Shown here: positions 46,291 through 57,111 of the stretch, one piece after another | Layout: each line of letters begins with the position of its first letter | Numbering within the stretch: the first letter of the stretch is position 1 | DNA from: Gigaspora rosea | Lineage: Eukaryota; Glomeromycota; Glomeromycetes; Diversisporales; Gigasporaceae | Assembly (NCBI GenBank): GCA_003550325.1 | Contig: QKWP01000059.1 | Span: 27,942 to 91,941 of the forward strand | Direction of reading: 5' to 3' | Length of the DNA: 64,000 bases | The notes under the pieces: model-generated | What the model was told of the DNA's origin: nothing | Seen by the model: the letters and a program-made list of their open reading frames with translations, nothing else | The model's database searches: none | Made by a program: the position numbers and the translations under genes

Positions 46291-46337
46291 ATCCATTTAG
46301 TGAAACCCTAATCAGCTGATAAATGGCACTCTCCTAA

Positions 46338-47628
46338 TCTAATCATTTTTAGTAGAAATTTTTCTAATAGGTACAATATCTCTGCGATAAAAGTTTCATA
46401 TAAATTATTGAATATATACATATTATATAGACTAGCAGCAACCCAAAAGTATAGTTGTTTGAGACACAATTCTTTGCCAACTATATGGTTGTTATTTGGA
46501 TATAGAACAGAAAAGCTGTGTTATTTTCTGCTTGTATTTGTTCTTGAACCTGTTTGTATTAACCTTCATTAAAACAGCCAAAGTCAAACTAACGCTTTGG
46601 CTTACTACTTAGCTCCTTCTATTTTTTAGCTTCTTTTATTTCTTTAGCTTCTTCTATTTCTTCAGCTTCTTTTTTTTTGCTTTCTCGGCTTTTTTTTCTT
46701 TAGCTCTATTCACTTTTTACATTCCTTTAGCTTCTCTTCTTCTGTTTTTTGTTCATAAACAGATATTAATACAGTTTTTAGTACCGTATTATATGATATT
46801 GTAATAAATTATAATATAAAGTAAGTAGAGAATTGCAATATAAAATTGTAAAAAATCAATAAAAAGCTAACCATAAATAGAAAAGTTATAAGCAGTAGCT
46901 TTTATTACATTATTGCCTTCTCAAATATGTCAAACTCGATCATTTTTTATTAATTGTTAAAATCCCAGCTTATAATTGTAACATCTTTAATTGTTAGAAA
47001 ATATTTAAAAGAAAGAACAGCCCATTGGGTACATATTCTTGATCAGCCCATGTAGAGGAACATATAGTCATAAAATTTAAAGAAGCGATTAATTCAATTT
47101 TATAAAATAAAATATATAAACTGCAAATAAATTTTTTTACCTTTCTAAATTCACTTGATATGATTTAAAACTTGTACAGATATGTGTATCAGAATCATGG
47201 TTGGCTGGATTAGAATTGATTAATTTTGTCCCAAGACCATAAAAAATTTTACAAATAAAATCATATCTTTAAATAAAAAATATTTAGCTAATAAATTTGC
47301 TATAAAATCTGCTAACAACTAGTACTAAACGCCTACCTAGATTCTTCTGTAAAATTCATAAACAATTTTGATATTAAAATGATAGTAGAAAGAGTATAGT
47401 AGCTTACAAGATGTTTAAAAAAAACAATAGATTTATATGTGCCAAAATGAATGACAATTAAAAAAGAGCAAATACTATACAATTATCAAACTAGGAGGAT
47501 ACTTTTAATAAATTAACCCAAATTTGTTAAAGCAAAATAAATAATAATTAAAAAAAGACAAAAACCTCAATTTGCATACTATGCAATAACTAAATTAGTT
47601 TCTAATAAATTGATACAATTTTGTCAGG
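46338..47628. other. AT-rich region with a Lys/Glu-codon repeat
   Basis: At 46600-46740 the minus strand repeats GAAGCTAAAGAAATA-like units, reading KKKEAEEIEEAKEIKEAKK before a stop. It resembles the end of a Lys/Glu-rich coiled-coil gene but is interrupted by stops. The remainder shows nothing recognisable. Confidence 0.4.
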
Positions 47629-47770
47629 TTAGGGGAGTGTAGTAAATCACGTAATTAGGGTTTACATAGGACCTGACCCCCTAGTGATAGGACTATTGAC
47701 CAATCAAATTTAAAAAAACTCAAAAACGTCTTTGACCTGAAAATAAGCTACCCCACAATCGACAAAAGTC

Positions 47771-48098
47771 GCTACATAGTAAAGTCTAAATTTTACTAAG
47801 CAAATTGAAAAAAAATCGATTAAGTAAACTTATTCAGTAGATCAAAATACACTTACCACAAAATTTTCATAAGTATTAGAGAATTTTTTATTAATTGCTT
47901 TTGATTTTTACGTTCGATAAAAAAATTAAAATTTTTTAAAAAAATTTATTCGACGAATGTAAAAGTTAAAAGTTAAATAATAAAAAGTTTTTTAATACTT
48001 ATGAAAATTTCGTGATAAGTGTATCTTGATCTGCTGGATATGTATATTTATCGATTTTTTTCGATTTACTTAGTAAAATTTAGACTTTACTATGTAGC
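47771..48098. repeat. ~330-bp palindrome
   Basis: GCTACATAGTAAAGTCTAAA at the left is mirrored by TTTAGACTTTACTATGTAGC at the right, and pairing continues through ACTTATCACGAAATTTTCAT-like sequence to a centre near 47935. The arms are about 160 bp and only lightly diverged. Confidence 0.85.
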
Positions 48099-48173
48099 AA
48101 CTATCCGCGATTAACTAAAAATCGATTTTCTTCAATATGATTGGCTATTTATATATATATATATGTTGTAGCC

Positions 48174-49052
48174 CAGATGACAATCCTGCCTAGTTGTCAA
48201 TTGGGCTAGCCCAGATGACAATTTTAATCTGGGCTGCCATTTTTGTCCCAGATGCAAATTGCAAATCTTATATTAAAATCCATTAATATTATATATATGT
48301 GTTGTAGCCCAGATGACAATCCTGCCCAGTTGTCAATTGGGCTAGCCTAGATGACAATTTTAATCTGGGCTGCCATTTTTGTCCCAGATGCAAATTGCAG
48401 ATCTTATATTAAAATCCATTAATATTATATATATATTCACAAATAAATTGACCAATCAAAATAAATATAGGGAATTGCTATTTATTGGTTTTGCAAAAAT
48501 AATTTTTGGTTACACCCGTTAATATTGTGTAATGTTACACAGATCCAATTTTGGTAACCTAACACTGGGTCGGCCGGCATTAAGTTTAATGCTGGTAGAC
48601 ACTATCATGATAATGCCCCTGGCGGGGTTAGACATAATTCCGGCCCACTCTAACCCTTAATGATTTAGGGTTAGAGTAGGCCGGAATTATGTCTAACCTC
48701 GCTGGTGACATTATCATGATAGTGCCCACCAGCATTAAGCTTAATGCCGGCCGACCCAGTGTTAGGTTACCAAAATTGGACTGTGTAATATTACACAACA
48801 TTAACAGTATGTAACCAAAAATTATTTTTGCAAAACCAATGCACCAGGCCTTTGTGTAACATAACTGCATAAATAGCAATCCCTATATTTATTTTGATTG
48901 GTCAATTTATTTGTGAATATATATATAATATTAATGGATTTTAATATAAGATCTGCAATTTGCATCTGGAACAAAAATGGCAGCCCAAATTAAAATTGTC
49001 ATCTGGGCTAGCCCAATTGACAACTGGGCAGGATTGTCATTTGGGCTACAAC
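48174..49052. repeat. ~750-bp palindrome with a duplicated left end
   Basis: The block TTGTAGCCCAGATGACAATC to ATTAAAATCCATTAATATTA occurs twice in tandem (48174-48300, 48301-48427). The second copy leads into a palindrome centred near 48664 (CTAACCCTTAATGATTTAGG). The right arm ends CATTTGGGCTACAAC at 49052. The inner part is the GGCATTAAGCTTAATG unit shared with 1459-1856. Arms of about 365 bp stay aligned except for small indels. Confidence 0.85.
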
Positions 49053-49388
49053 ATATATATAGGACGTGATATTTGGGGACCCCCACCCCCCTAAAAAATC
49101 ACGTGATTTTCTGCACTCCCCTTAAAAAAAATACTTAAATCAGAAATCTTCTACCATGCAACTATTGTATCTATTTTACATACTTCATTATACTAACTTT
49201 TCTATTTATAGTATATTCTACTAATAATTTTAGCGACAGAGCAAAATTCTTTGATAATCATAATTCATCGACTGTGCTAATATGGTCATATTTTTTTGAA
49301 AAAAAAATTTTTCTTGCACACATTTCTTATCAGGTTCCTATAGTTCCATATTCAAGCCATATACTCTGAGCCTCAATCTAGATAAATA

Positions 49389-49729
49389 CAGTCAACCCTC
49401 TATAAATGCAATCTCCATAAATGCAATACCTCTCTAAATGCACGTTTTTTCTATTCCATAAAATGTTATTAGTGCTAAATGCACGTTCTATATTCTGTAA
49501 ATGCACATTCTCTTGAATAACATTTTATATCACACTAACCTCCCTAAATGCACGTGGCCAATCAAATTTTAGTATTTAAGATAGGTTATACAGTTTTGGT
49601 AGAAGTTACACAAACTTGATGATCTAATTTTTAAAAGCTGCAATTTAATTGGCTCTTTCTAAATGCAAACCTCCCTAAATGCACGTTATAGGCTTGTCCC
49701 TACAAGTTGAATTTATGGAGGGTTGACTG
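49389..49729 (+). mobile_element. pogo/Tigger-like MITE, 341 bp
   Basis: CAGTCAACCCTCTATAAATG begins at 49389 and CATTTATGGAGGGTTGACTG-type sequence ends at 49729, with TA on both sides (49387-49388, 49730-49731). This is the best-preserved copy of the family nested at 33796-34439. Confidence 0.9.
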
Positions 49730-50334
49730 TACTTCACTTGCAATCATAATGAAATCAGCAAGAAAATCATATTGAAAAAAGATTAGATCAAGACTGTAAT
49801 AGTCCTAGATCCATTTGATAAGAAAAAAGCATCAAGAGAATAATAAAAATATACACTTTTTGTTTAACAAATTAGTCCTTAAAGAATGTTGCTATAATTA
49901 GCTAATTATTACAATTATATTTATTACATATATTATTACATAGGGTTTTTTAAAACCTTAATTAGCAATTCACATAAGAACAGGACAAAAGTCAGGGATA
50001 AGTATTTATATAGTTTTAATAGTAATATGGAATCCAATTTTCCAAAATTATATAGTAAAAAGACGGGTTTTTTTAAAATTCAAAACTTCAGCTCTTAGTA
50101 AAGTACCTTTTATTTTTAGAAAATTCTACCGGACTTTTAATAAAAAGAAAGACAAATACCATATTTTTATGCCTATATAATTTAATTTTATATTATATTT
50201 AAAATATTAATACTTTATATTGTAGGCAAACTGGATTCCAACATTCGAAATGTTATAGTAAATTTGCTTATTGTTATTATATAAAATTTTATAGATTGTA
50301 CTGTTCTTACGTGAATTGCTAATTAATTGTAATA
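49730..50334. other. AT-rich region, nothing recognised
   Basis: No gene or clear element. Confidence 0.5.
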
Positions 50335-50570
50335 ATATTTATTACATGTAATAATGTAATAATATTATTACATGTAATAATATTATTACATATAATAATA
50401 TTATTATATATAATATTATCACATGTAATAATAATGTAATAATATTATTACATGTAATAATATTATTACATGTAATAATATTATTATATATAATAATATT
50501 ATTACATGTAATAATATTATTATATGTAATCATATTATTATATATATAGTTATTTATTTATATGTAATAA
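50335..50570. repeat. TTACATGTAATAATATTA satellite-like array
   Basis: Tandem units of about 18-21 bp based on ATTACATGTAATAATATT, itself palindromic. The open frame it creates is an artefact. Confidence 0.85.
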
Positions 50571-50791
50571 TATTGTCTATACAATAATTATAAAATGTAC
50601 CTATAATTTTTACTAATAAAATTAGTGTTAGAGTGCATTTTTAGGATAAAAAGGTGTTATATATACTATAATATAAATTATATATAAGGTTCCAATTTTA
50701 TTTTCATAAGGTTTTTAGAGGTTCTGAACATTTTTATATAGAGTACCTGATCCTATTTACTTAGTACATTTTTGAGAAATAGTACTTATAG

Positions 50792-50901
50792 TAGATTGTA
50801 CCCGTTGGGAAAACCTCTACCCGGTTACTATTAAATTACCCGGATATCTGGATAAATTACTATTTCACACAATTGCAAATTCTACCCGGGTACAATCACT
50901 A
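50792..50901. mobile_element. 110-bp hAT MITE, copy 2
   Basis: It starts TAGATTGTACCCGTTGGG and ends CCCGGGTACAATCACTA. A perfect 8-bp duplication ACTTATAG flanks it (50784-50791 and 50902-50909). It is the reverse-orientation partner of 26712-26823. At 110 bp it is one of the shortest hAT derivatives here with clear flanks. Confidence 0.9.
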
Positions 50902-51183
50902 ACTTATAGTATTCAACACCATAGATGCATTTTAGTAAACTTGTATCTATATATTAATCTATTTTATTATATAATAATATATTTTATTAAATATAATTAA
51001 TTCCTTTAGATTTTTTTAATTTTAATTTGGCAAAAAGGAAATAGCGACCCATTGCCATGACGACCCTTATATGATTGACCAATCATTTTTGAGATTGGCG
51101 ATCAATATATAAACAATGATTATCCTTTTGATAATTATTGATTTTTTTTTTTGCGATTATTTTTTTTTGTTTTTTATTTTTTA

Positions 51184-51381
51184 TTAATAAATAATTTTTT
51201 TTCTTTTCTCTTTAGAAGTCGTCGCTGGAGCCGTCGTTGAAGTCGTCATTGGAGCCGTCGTAGAAGCCTTGGAGTCATCATTGGAGCCATTGTTGAAGCT
51301 TTGGAACTGTTGTTGGAGTCGTCGTTGGAGCCGTTGTTGAAGCGAGGTCACGAAGTTGTGCAATTCGGGTAGCTCTGACAT
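51184..51381 (-). CDS. small repeat-containing frame, hypothetical
   Basis: From ATG 51381 the frame reads MSELPELHNFVTSLQQRLQR, then a Gln/Arg-rich run, then Ser/Thr-rich repeats (STTAPATTSKEKRKK), 65 codons in all. The second half is built from the same GGAGCCGTCGTTGAAG-type 12-bp DNA repeat as 37560-37680 but read in another frame. Translation is unproven; the ATG and an unrepeated first 15 residues are the only arguments for it. Confidence 0.3.
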   Translation of the reverse strand: MSELPELHNFVTSLQQRLQRRLQQQFQSFNNGSNDDSKASTTAPMTTSTTAPATTSKEKRKKIIY

Positions 51382-52005
51382 TTTTTATTCTTTTCATATT
51401 TTGGTGTGCCAGGAGTTTTTTTTAAGTTCATGTTCTTGTGGTGCTTTTAGTAAATTCGTATTCCGGCAAATATTCGTGGATTCTTTCGATAAGTTTGTCG
51501 CGGTTTCTTCTGTATGTTTGTCGTTTTTTCTGTGGGTGACTTCATTTTCTTTCTCATATTAAATACTTTCAAATTTTCCTGGTAAAGATGTCTTAAAGGA
51601 AGGAAAATATGTAAACTTAACACGTCTAACGCTTGGTGTTAAACATGTGACCATACCCTCAGAAAACTACGCAAGGATAGACGTGTAGAAATAAGGATAT
51701 TGATAATTGTATAAGAATTTCAAGTGGATTCCTTTTAATAAGTTGGTTCTGGTTGGCACTGACGATATTCTTGGTGGTTATAAAAATTTCGGTTCAATGT
51801 GTATTTTTTTTTTATAATAAAATATAATAAAACGTTTTTACTGTAAATAGAGATGTTAAACTTTTTCTATAAATGCATAAGTTAGTTATAAAAAAAAATA
51901 AAAAAAATAAAAATTATTTGCTCAGTTATTGTTATAGGAGTTAAACGGATGAAAAGCATTTTTGCGTGGATAAGCAAAATCTGATATTGAGTGCGTGAGC
52001 TAAAG

Positions 52006-52480
52006 GTTTAGGGTTAGGGCCTTAACGTTAGAGGCAAGGGATTAGAATGATGCATATTATTATTCCCATCATTTTTAATTAGTGCACCGAGGTCGATTTA
52101 AAATTATTTTTTGCATATTTTCATTTTTTTTTCTTTTCACGTGCCTTTGGGTGATAAAAATTTAGGGTTAGGGCCTTAATATTAAAGACTATATGGTTAG
52201 AATGATACATATTATATGTAAAATTTCATTCCCGTCATTTTTAATTAGTGCACCGAGGTCGATTTAAACATTAGTTTTTGCATGTTTTCTCTTTTTTTTC
52301 TTTACGCGTGTTCGGATAATAAAAATTTAGGGTTAGGGCCTTAATGTTAGAGGCTATAGAGTTGGGATTATGCTTATTATATGTAAGCCCATAATCTTTA
52401 ATTAGTACACCAAGGTCAATTTAAACATTAGTTTTTTGCATAGCTTTGCTTTTTTCTTCTTTTACGCATCTTGTATTATC
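52006..52480. repeat. three-copy ~160-bp tandem repeat
   Basis: TTTAGGGTTAGGGCCTTAA starts each copy (about 52008, 52161 and 52326). Each continues through TTTTTAATTAGTGCACCGAG and GTCGATTTAAA to TTTTGCATGTTTTC or a close variant. The last copy is the most changed (TACACCAAGGTCAATTTAAA). Confidence 0.85.
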
Positions 52481-52510
52481 TGCTTATCCGGAAAAGAAAG
52501 TAGGGATATA

Positions 52511-52601
52511 ATCGACCAATAAAAATCGATCACATGAATCACGTGCCCGATTGATTAAATCAATCGAGCACGTGATTCGCGTGATCGATTTTTATTGGTC
52601 G
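52511..52601. repeat. long perfect-type hairpin
   Basis: CGACCAATAAAAATCGATCA then CATGAATCACGTGC on the left is mirrored by GCACGTGATTCGCGTGATCG then ATTTTTATTGGTCG, with a palindromic centre CGATTGATTAAATCAATCG. The arms are about 40 bp. Confidence 0.9.
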
Positions 52602-52640
52602 ATCATGGGGTCGCTATGGCGACAGGTTGCCATAAAATAA

Positions 52641-52883
52641 CACCATTTTAATTTAAAAATAACTTATTGATTATAATATATTAGTTTTACTTGTTTTATT
52701 TATATAATATAATTTTAAATTAATTATATATTAGTTTTACTTGTTTTATTTATATAATATAATTTTAAATTAATTGTATTTATTAACTTTATTTTTTTAT
52801 ATCTGTTAAAGTAGATTATATATTTAAATAAACATTATAATTTTATCTTGGTTTATGACTATATTATAATTATATAATATAAT
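52641..52883. repeat. ~66-bp AT-rich tandem duplication
   Basis: ATATATTAGTTTTACTTGTT then TTATTTATATAATATAATTT then TAAATTAAT is present twice in a row at about 52676-52773. The rest is AT-rich. Confidence 0.7.
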
Positions 52884-52898
52884 AATAATTATTACATA

Positions 52899-53187
52899 AG
52901 ACTAATATATCGGAGGGCTGTACCAGTGATCACAAGTAGGATTGACATGCGAAGCGTTGGACCAGAGGGTTTAAATAGACAATCCTCTAGTTGGGTTGTA
53001 GGTATGGCTACTAGTGTAGAGCCTTCAGGCGGACTACTTCAATTAGACAACCAAAAGTTGTACGTGTGGCTAGTTGTACTCTTATTCAATGTAACAATTG
53101 TGGGTGTGCCCAAAGAGGTGCCCTTGATCCACAGGCTTGATTAAATAAACTCTCACCCAGAGCGAGAACTTTGACATAAAAAAAAAA
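52899..53187 (+). mobile_element. poly(A)-tailed retroposed sequence
   Basis: A GC-richer segment of about 280 bp ends in a run of about 13 A (53177-53189). It is flanked by a 15-bp direct repeat AATAATTATTACATA (52884-52898 and 53188-53202). Poly(A) with a 15-bp duplication suits LINE-type insertion of an RNA. The flank is itself made of locally repeated AT-rich motif, so the duplication is less compelling than usual. The body (for example GGCTGTACCAGTGATCACAA, AGAGCCTTCAGGCGGAC) is not recognised. Confidence 0.55.
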
Positions 53188-53189
53188 AA

Positions 53190-53340
53190 TAATTATTACA
53201 TAATAAAACTTATTATTACTTGTAATAATAATTATTACTTGTAAAAATAATTATTACTTGTAAAAATAATTATTACTTGTAATAATAATTATTACTTGTA
53301 ATAATAATTATTACATATTACATGTAATAATATTTATTAC
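53190..53340. repeat. AATAATTATTACTTGTAA tandem array
   Basis: About seven units of 19-20 bp. No coding content. Confidence 0.85.
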
Positions 53341-53347
53341 ATGTAAT

Positions 53348-53789
53348 TAGGGTTCCAAACCGGATTGAAAATCTCCAACCGTGACTCGTTAGATGAAAAC
53401 CGATTGGAACCGGTTATCTGAAACTAAAACTGATTATTCGATTAAAATCGGGTCACCTAATTGTAATCAGGTAATGCTAATCGGGTGACCCAGATACCCA
53501 ATTACCTATATATTATAGCGCATTTGTAAAAATAATTTTGTCCCCAAAACTTAAATTTGAGGACAAAAAATTAGTTAAATTTGACAAGCATGCCGTAATG
53601 AGAAATATCGTTGCAGGTCAACATAATAAAAAAAATCAGATTACCCGTTTTTCAACGGGTGACCCGTTTGTGTTATATTAATCCGGTTGGCATATTTAAC
53701 CCGGTTTGTCAAAATTGCGATCCGGTTGACATTTTTTTCGGTTCGGTTGATCGGTTGGACGGTTAACCGGATTGGATGTTGGAACTCTA
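53348..53789. mobile_element. hAT MITE, 442 bp, CGGTT/GGTGACCC words
   Basis: TAGGGTTCCAAACCGGATTG at 53348 faces an end that reversed reads TAGAGTTCCAACATCCAATC. A perfect 8-bp duplication CATGTAAT (53340-53347 and 53790-53797) flanks it. The ends are filled with CCGGTT/AACCGG and GGGTGACCC words. No transposase. Confidence 0.9.
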
Positions 53790-53797
53790 CATGTAAT

Positions 53798-54470
53798 AAA
53801 TATTATTACAATTACTACTTTTTGTAATAAATAGTTATTACATTATTACATCTTGCAGTTTGAATTATGGCGCTATTTATTATTAGTCCTAATGATAGAA
53901 ATATACCAAAAATAGGAAAAATTATTGAAGTTGGGATTTTAATAACAATTCACCTGTAAGGCCAAATTGGGTATAGTATGAGACCATGTCATAATTTTCA
54001 TGATAAAAATTAGAGGAAGTAAAATTGAGTGCATACTTCTATGATAGAAAGTAGCTGAAATCAGCAATTAATTGATAGCATAATGTTCTTTTTTTTAATT
54101 TTTTTTGTTTCTTTTGAAGTTTTATAAATAGAGATAGAATTTGTTTCTTTGTAAGATGTGTTTTAAAGTATTAAAAATAAAATATATACTTTGTTTTTCT
54201 TTTGATTAAATAAAATCTCATTCAAATATAAGCCCAATAAAGCTTTATCTTGCCAAATTGATATGCTTCTGTTTATTGGTCTTATTGAAGGGGTTTTTTT
54301 TGTATATGTTGATTTATTCATTATCTTTCACTTGCCCATATTTTAAGTCTGCTCTCAACACCATATATGATTTTCTTAAAATAAATAATTATAAATAAAA
54401 AATTTCTAAAAAACCATTTCATAATAGAGTACAAATAATAATATACATAATTCATTACTTTTTATTTTTT
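53798..54470. other. AT-rich region, nothing recognised
   Basis: No gene, TIR or array. It contains the left flank of the retrocopy at 54485. Confidence 0.5.
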
Positions 54471-54484
54471 GATAAGCTTGTAAA

Positions 54485-55628
54485 CAATTATAATATACAA
54501 CTCTTTTCGATGATCCCTCATACCAACTTTTTTCACAACTACCAACCTATGACAACTATACAATTATTATATGTATACACAACAAAACTTTACCCTGGAG
54601 CAATTGGGAACCAGAGTTCCAGATCGAATGTTGAGATATTTGAAATAGAGCTGAAAAAGAATTCTCCTTTTGGGTTTGACTCCCCGGTAAAAGACTCTGG
54701 TACTATAGAAGATGTAGTAGAGCCAAAAACTCTAAAGATTTGTCAAAAGAAGCGGAAACATCAGTAGAAGCGTACTCTTGGTTGAATATAATATTTTGTA
54801 TAGCATATACTCTTTCAGTTCTTTACAAGTTGGTACTTTTGGTATTCTTCTTTGGTTTTTTCGAAATTTCGCCAAAAAGTGGGAAATCCAGCTTACCCCT
54901 CCAGAAGATCAGCAGTGTATACTCCTTCCAAATCGGGATTGCGCCTACCTAATTGGAGTCAACGTCACGAGTGCTCATTTTGCTACAATGTAAACAGTGA
55001 ATGACGTGTCAGAGATTGTTCTGGAATATTTGTAGAAATTTCTTTTCTTTTTTTAAATTAGACGTATTTTGTTAGTGTATATTTCTCTGCTATATAGTTT
55101 ACATATAATACTTTGGTAGAGTTTCTATACAGTATTATATAATTTTTACGTTTACACATTTCTTTTATGTGTTTGTTATAGATTAGTTTTTTTCTTTGTC
55201 TTTCTCATCTTTCTTTTTTTCTTTTTGTTTGTATTTGGTATTTCGCTTAGGTTTTGTAGTTTCCCCCCTTTTTTTTCTTTTCCCTTTTAAATTTCCTGCT
55301 TGTACCTTTTTTTCTGTTTGGTTTTGGATTAAAATCACTCCACTATTGAAGCTAGGTGAGGAGGATTTAAAGAAATGGCAATCTTGACAAGGCTAATAGC
55401 GCCATTCAGTGATCACGAGGGAGCACGTGCAGAGAATTGCATGCCCCTGTATGAGAAAATTGTTGTTGCAACAGATCGTACTTAGCGGACATTATGTAGC
55501 GCGAGTAAGTTTTTATTAGAGAAAGGAGGGATTTCGGTAGTAGCTATAAACTAAAATTTTGTGTACAAAGATATACAGTCTTCCTAGTTAATAAAAGCAG
55601 GATTGCCAAAGTTAAAAAAAAAAAAAAA
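54485..55628 (+). pseudogene. processed retrocopy of an unknown mRNA
   Basis: A 1.14-kb stretch is flanked by a perfect 14-bp duplication GATAAGCTTGTAAA (54471-54484 and 55629-55642). It ends in a run of 15 A after AATAAAAGC about 18-24 nt upstream, a polyadenylation signal at the expected distance. The coding part starts at ATG 54510 (MIPHTNFFHNYQPMTTIQLL) and runs to DSGTIEDVVEPKTL. It then continues in two other frames: SKEAETSVEAYSWLNIIFC, and TFGILLWFFRNFAKKWEIQL to LIGVNVTSAHFATM. There are thus at least two frameshifts. The remaining 630 bp look like a 3' untranslated region. I do not recognise the parent gene. The features fit LINE-mediated retroposition of a spliced, polyadenylated mRNA. 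Confidence 0.75.
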
Positions 55629-55642
55629 GATAAGCTTGTAAA

Positions 55643-56577
55643 ATAATAAAATTAAACAAGTTGTTTTGTACAGTATTTCTATACTCACAAAAAGTAAATC
55701 AATTTTATGAATTAATCATTTTTTAGCATATATGGTTTTATAATTATTGTAAAAAATATAATATAGTATTTTGATATGGTTGAGAATTAGTTGTAATAAA
55801 GATTTATAGTTTTGTTAATAAGTTAACATTAATAGGCCCTGGACATGTAGTACAGAGGTTATATGTTACGCATTTCAGCAAAAACCCCTGAAATTTGAAA
55901 AGCAAAAAATCAGTTTTTGGCAATTATCTTGGCATCCAGCGGTCCAATTTGAATGAACTTTTTTTTAAAATGAAGCTCTCAATGAGGCGCATCTAACAAA
56001 AAAAAAGTTCATTCAATTCTGATTACTGGATCAAAAGTTATTTAAATAAATAGATTTTGTCGTTTTCAGCAAATTAGGTCAAAATTGGCCAAAATCTAGT
56101 TATGACCTATATGAAAGATGTCTGGGGTCTTACATTAATAATAACTTTATTTTGGTATAAATTATTTGAGAGTTAATATTAGTAGTACTTTATTCTACTT
56201 TTTATTAAGTTAAGTTATTCAGATTAAATCCAAGTACTACTTTATACATAATTCAAATTTGATAAAACCAGATTAAATTATTACAAAAAAAATGATAAGT
56301 AGTACTTTTTGTCATTCATCTTATTCTGTACCATTGATTATGAATAAACTTTATAAATTAATACAAAAATACAATATATGAAATATATTATGATACTTCT
56401 AGCTTTAATTATAGTAATAAATAATTATAATTCAATTTTTAGTAAGAATAAAAATAAGGAGGTTGTTAAATATTGCAGGTTAATATGATTGGCCAATTAG
56501 ATCACAGGATCTTGTATAACAAAATGAACGAAAATTTAGGAAAAATTACAAAAAAAAATCAAAAATTTTAAATAAGA
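55643..56577. other. AT-rich region, nothing recognised
   Basis: GGCCCTGGACATGT at about 55835 recalls GGCCCAGGACATGT near 35731, a possible shared repeat edge. No gene. Confidence 0.45.
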
Positions 56578-57111
56578 GGGCATCCATAAATAACGTTATG
56601 TTTGAGGGGGGGTCCCCCAAAATATAACGATTTTCCACTATATAGGGGAGAGGTCCCCCCCAACATAACGCAATTTTTTTATTAAAATTTGCCTAAAACT
56701 TGATCCAGTGGTCCATATTGGATGATTTTGGTACCATTCGAATCGTCTCGAGGAGAGGATTCGAATGGTACCAATTTCATTTGATTTGGATTACTGAGTC
56801 ACGTTTTATTAACGAAATACTATTGGTTATTATGTTTTCTTATAAAATTACTATAAAATCAATAGTATTTCGTTAATAAAACGTGACCCAGTAATCCAAA
56901 TGAAATGATTTTGGTACCACTGGATTCGTTTCATAGAGACGAATCGAATGGTACCAAAATCATCCAAATTGGACCACTGTATCATAATATATTCAAGTTT
57001 TTGTAAAATTTTATATATAAATATACGGATTTTTAAAAATTTTTTTATATAGTAGGGGGGGGGTCCAGCGCTACTATGAGGGGGTACATAACGTTATTTA
57101 TGGATGCCCCC
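56578..57111. mobile_element. foldback MITE, GGGGCATCCATAAATAACG family, copy 2
   Basis: GGGCATCCATAAATAACGTT begins at 56578 and TAACGTTATTTATGGATGCC at 57089 leads to the right end at 57111. TAA flanks are present on both sides if one extra base is allowed. The centre is an almost perfect hairpin around GAAATACTATTGGTTAT and ATCAATAGTATTTCGTTAAT. It is closely related to 26974-27500 but better preserved. Confidence 0.8.

Larger units (their letters stand above)
43508..46337. mobile_element. large composite element bounded by TAAGGGGAGTGCC repeats
   Basis: TAAGGGGAGTGCCATTTATT at 43508 is the inverse of the right edge (TTAGGAGAGTGCCATTTATC when reversed) at 46337, continuing through AGCTGATT. 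These 28-bp ends enclose 2.8 kb holding a long-TIR MITE, a direct repeat, a 1.3-kb palindrome and the assembly N. The ends resemble those of the element at 47629-49124. Confidence 0.6.
47629..49124. mobile_element. 1.5-kb element enclosing two palindromes
   Basis: TTAGGGGAGTGTAGTAAATC at 47629 is the imperfect inverse of the right edge at 49124 (TAAGGGGAGTGCAGAAAATC when reversed), both continuing ACGTRATT. Inside are the palindromes at 47771-48098 and 48301-49052. The edges are similar to those of the element at 43508-46337 and to the 157-bp MITEs at 34444 and 41827, so all may share one mobilising machinery. Confidence 0.6.
51030..52640. mobile_element. possible 1.6-kb element bounded by GCCATxxCGACCC repeats
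   Basis: GCCATGACGACCCTTATATG with GATTGACCAAT at 51054-51087 is mirrored by the right edge, which reversed reads GCCATAGCGACCCCATGATC then GACCAATAA (ending near 52628). The interior contains the 12-bp repeat frame, a 160-bp tandem array and a hairpin. No transposase was seen. Confidence 0.5.

Noticed and set aside
50335..50570. Regularly spaced repeats suggesting a CRISPR array
   Set aside because: Units are contiguous and palindromic without unique spacers, and the setting is eukaryotic nuclear DNA.
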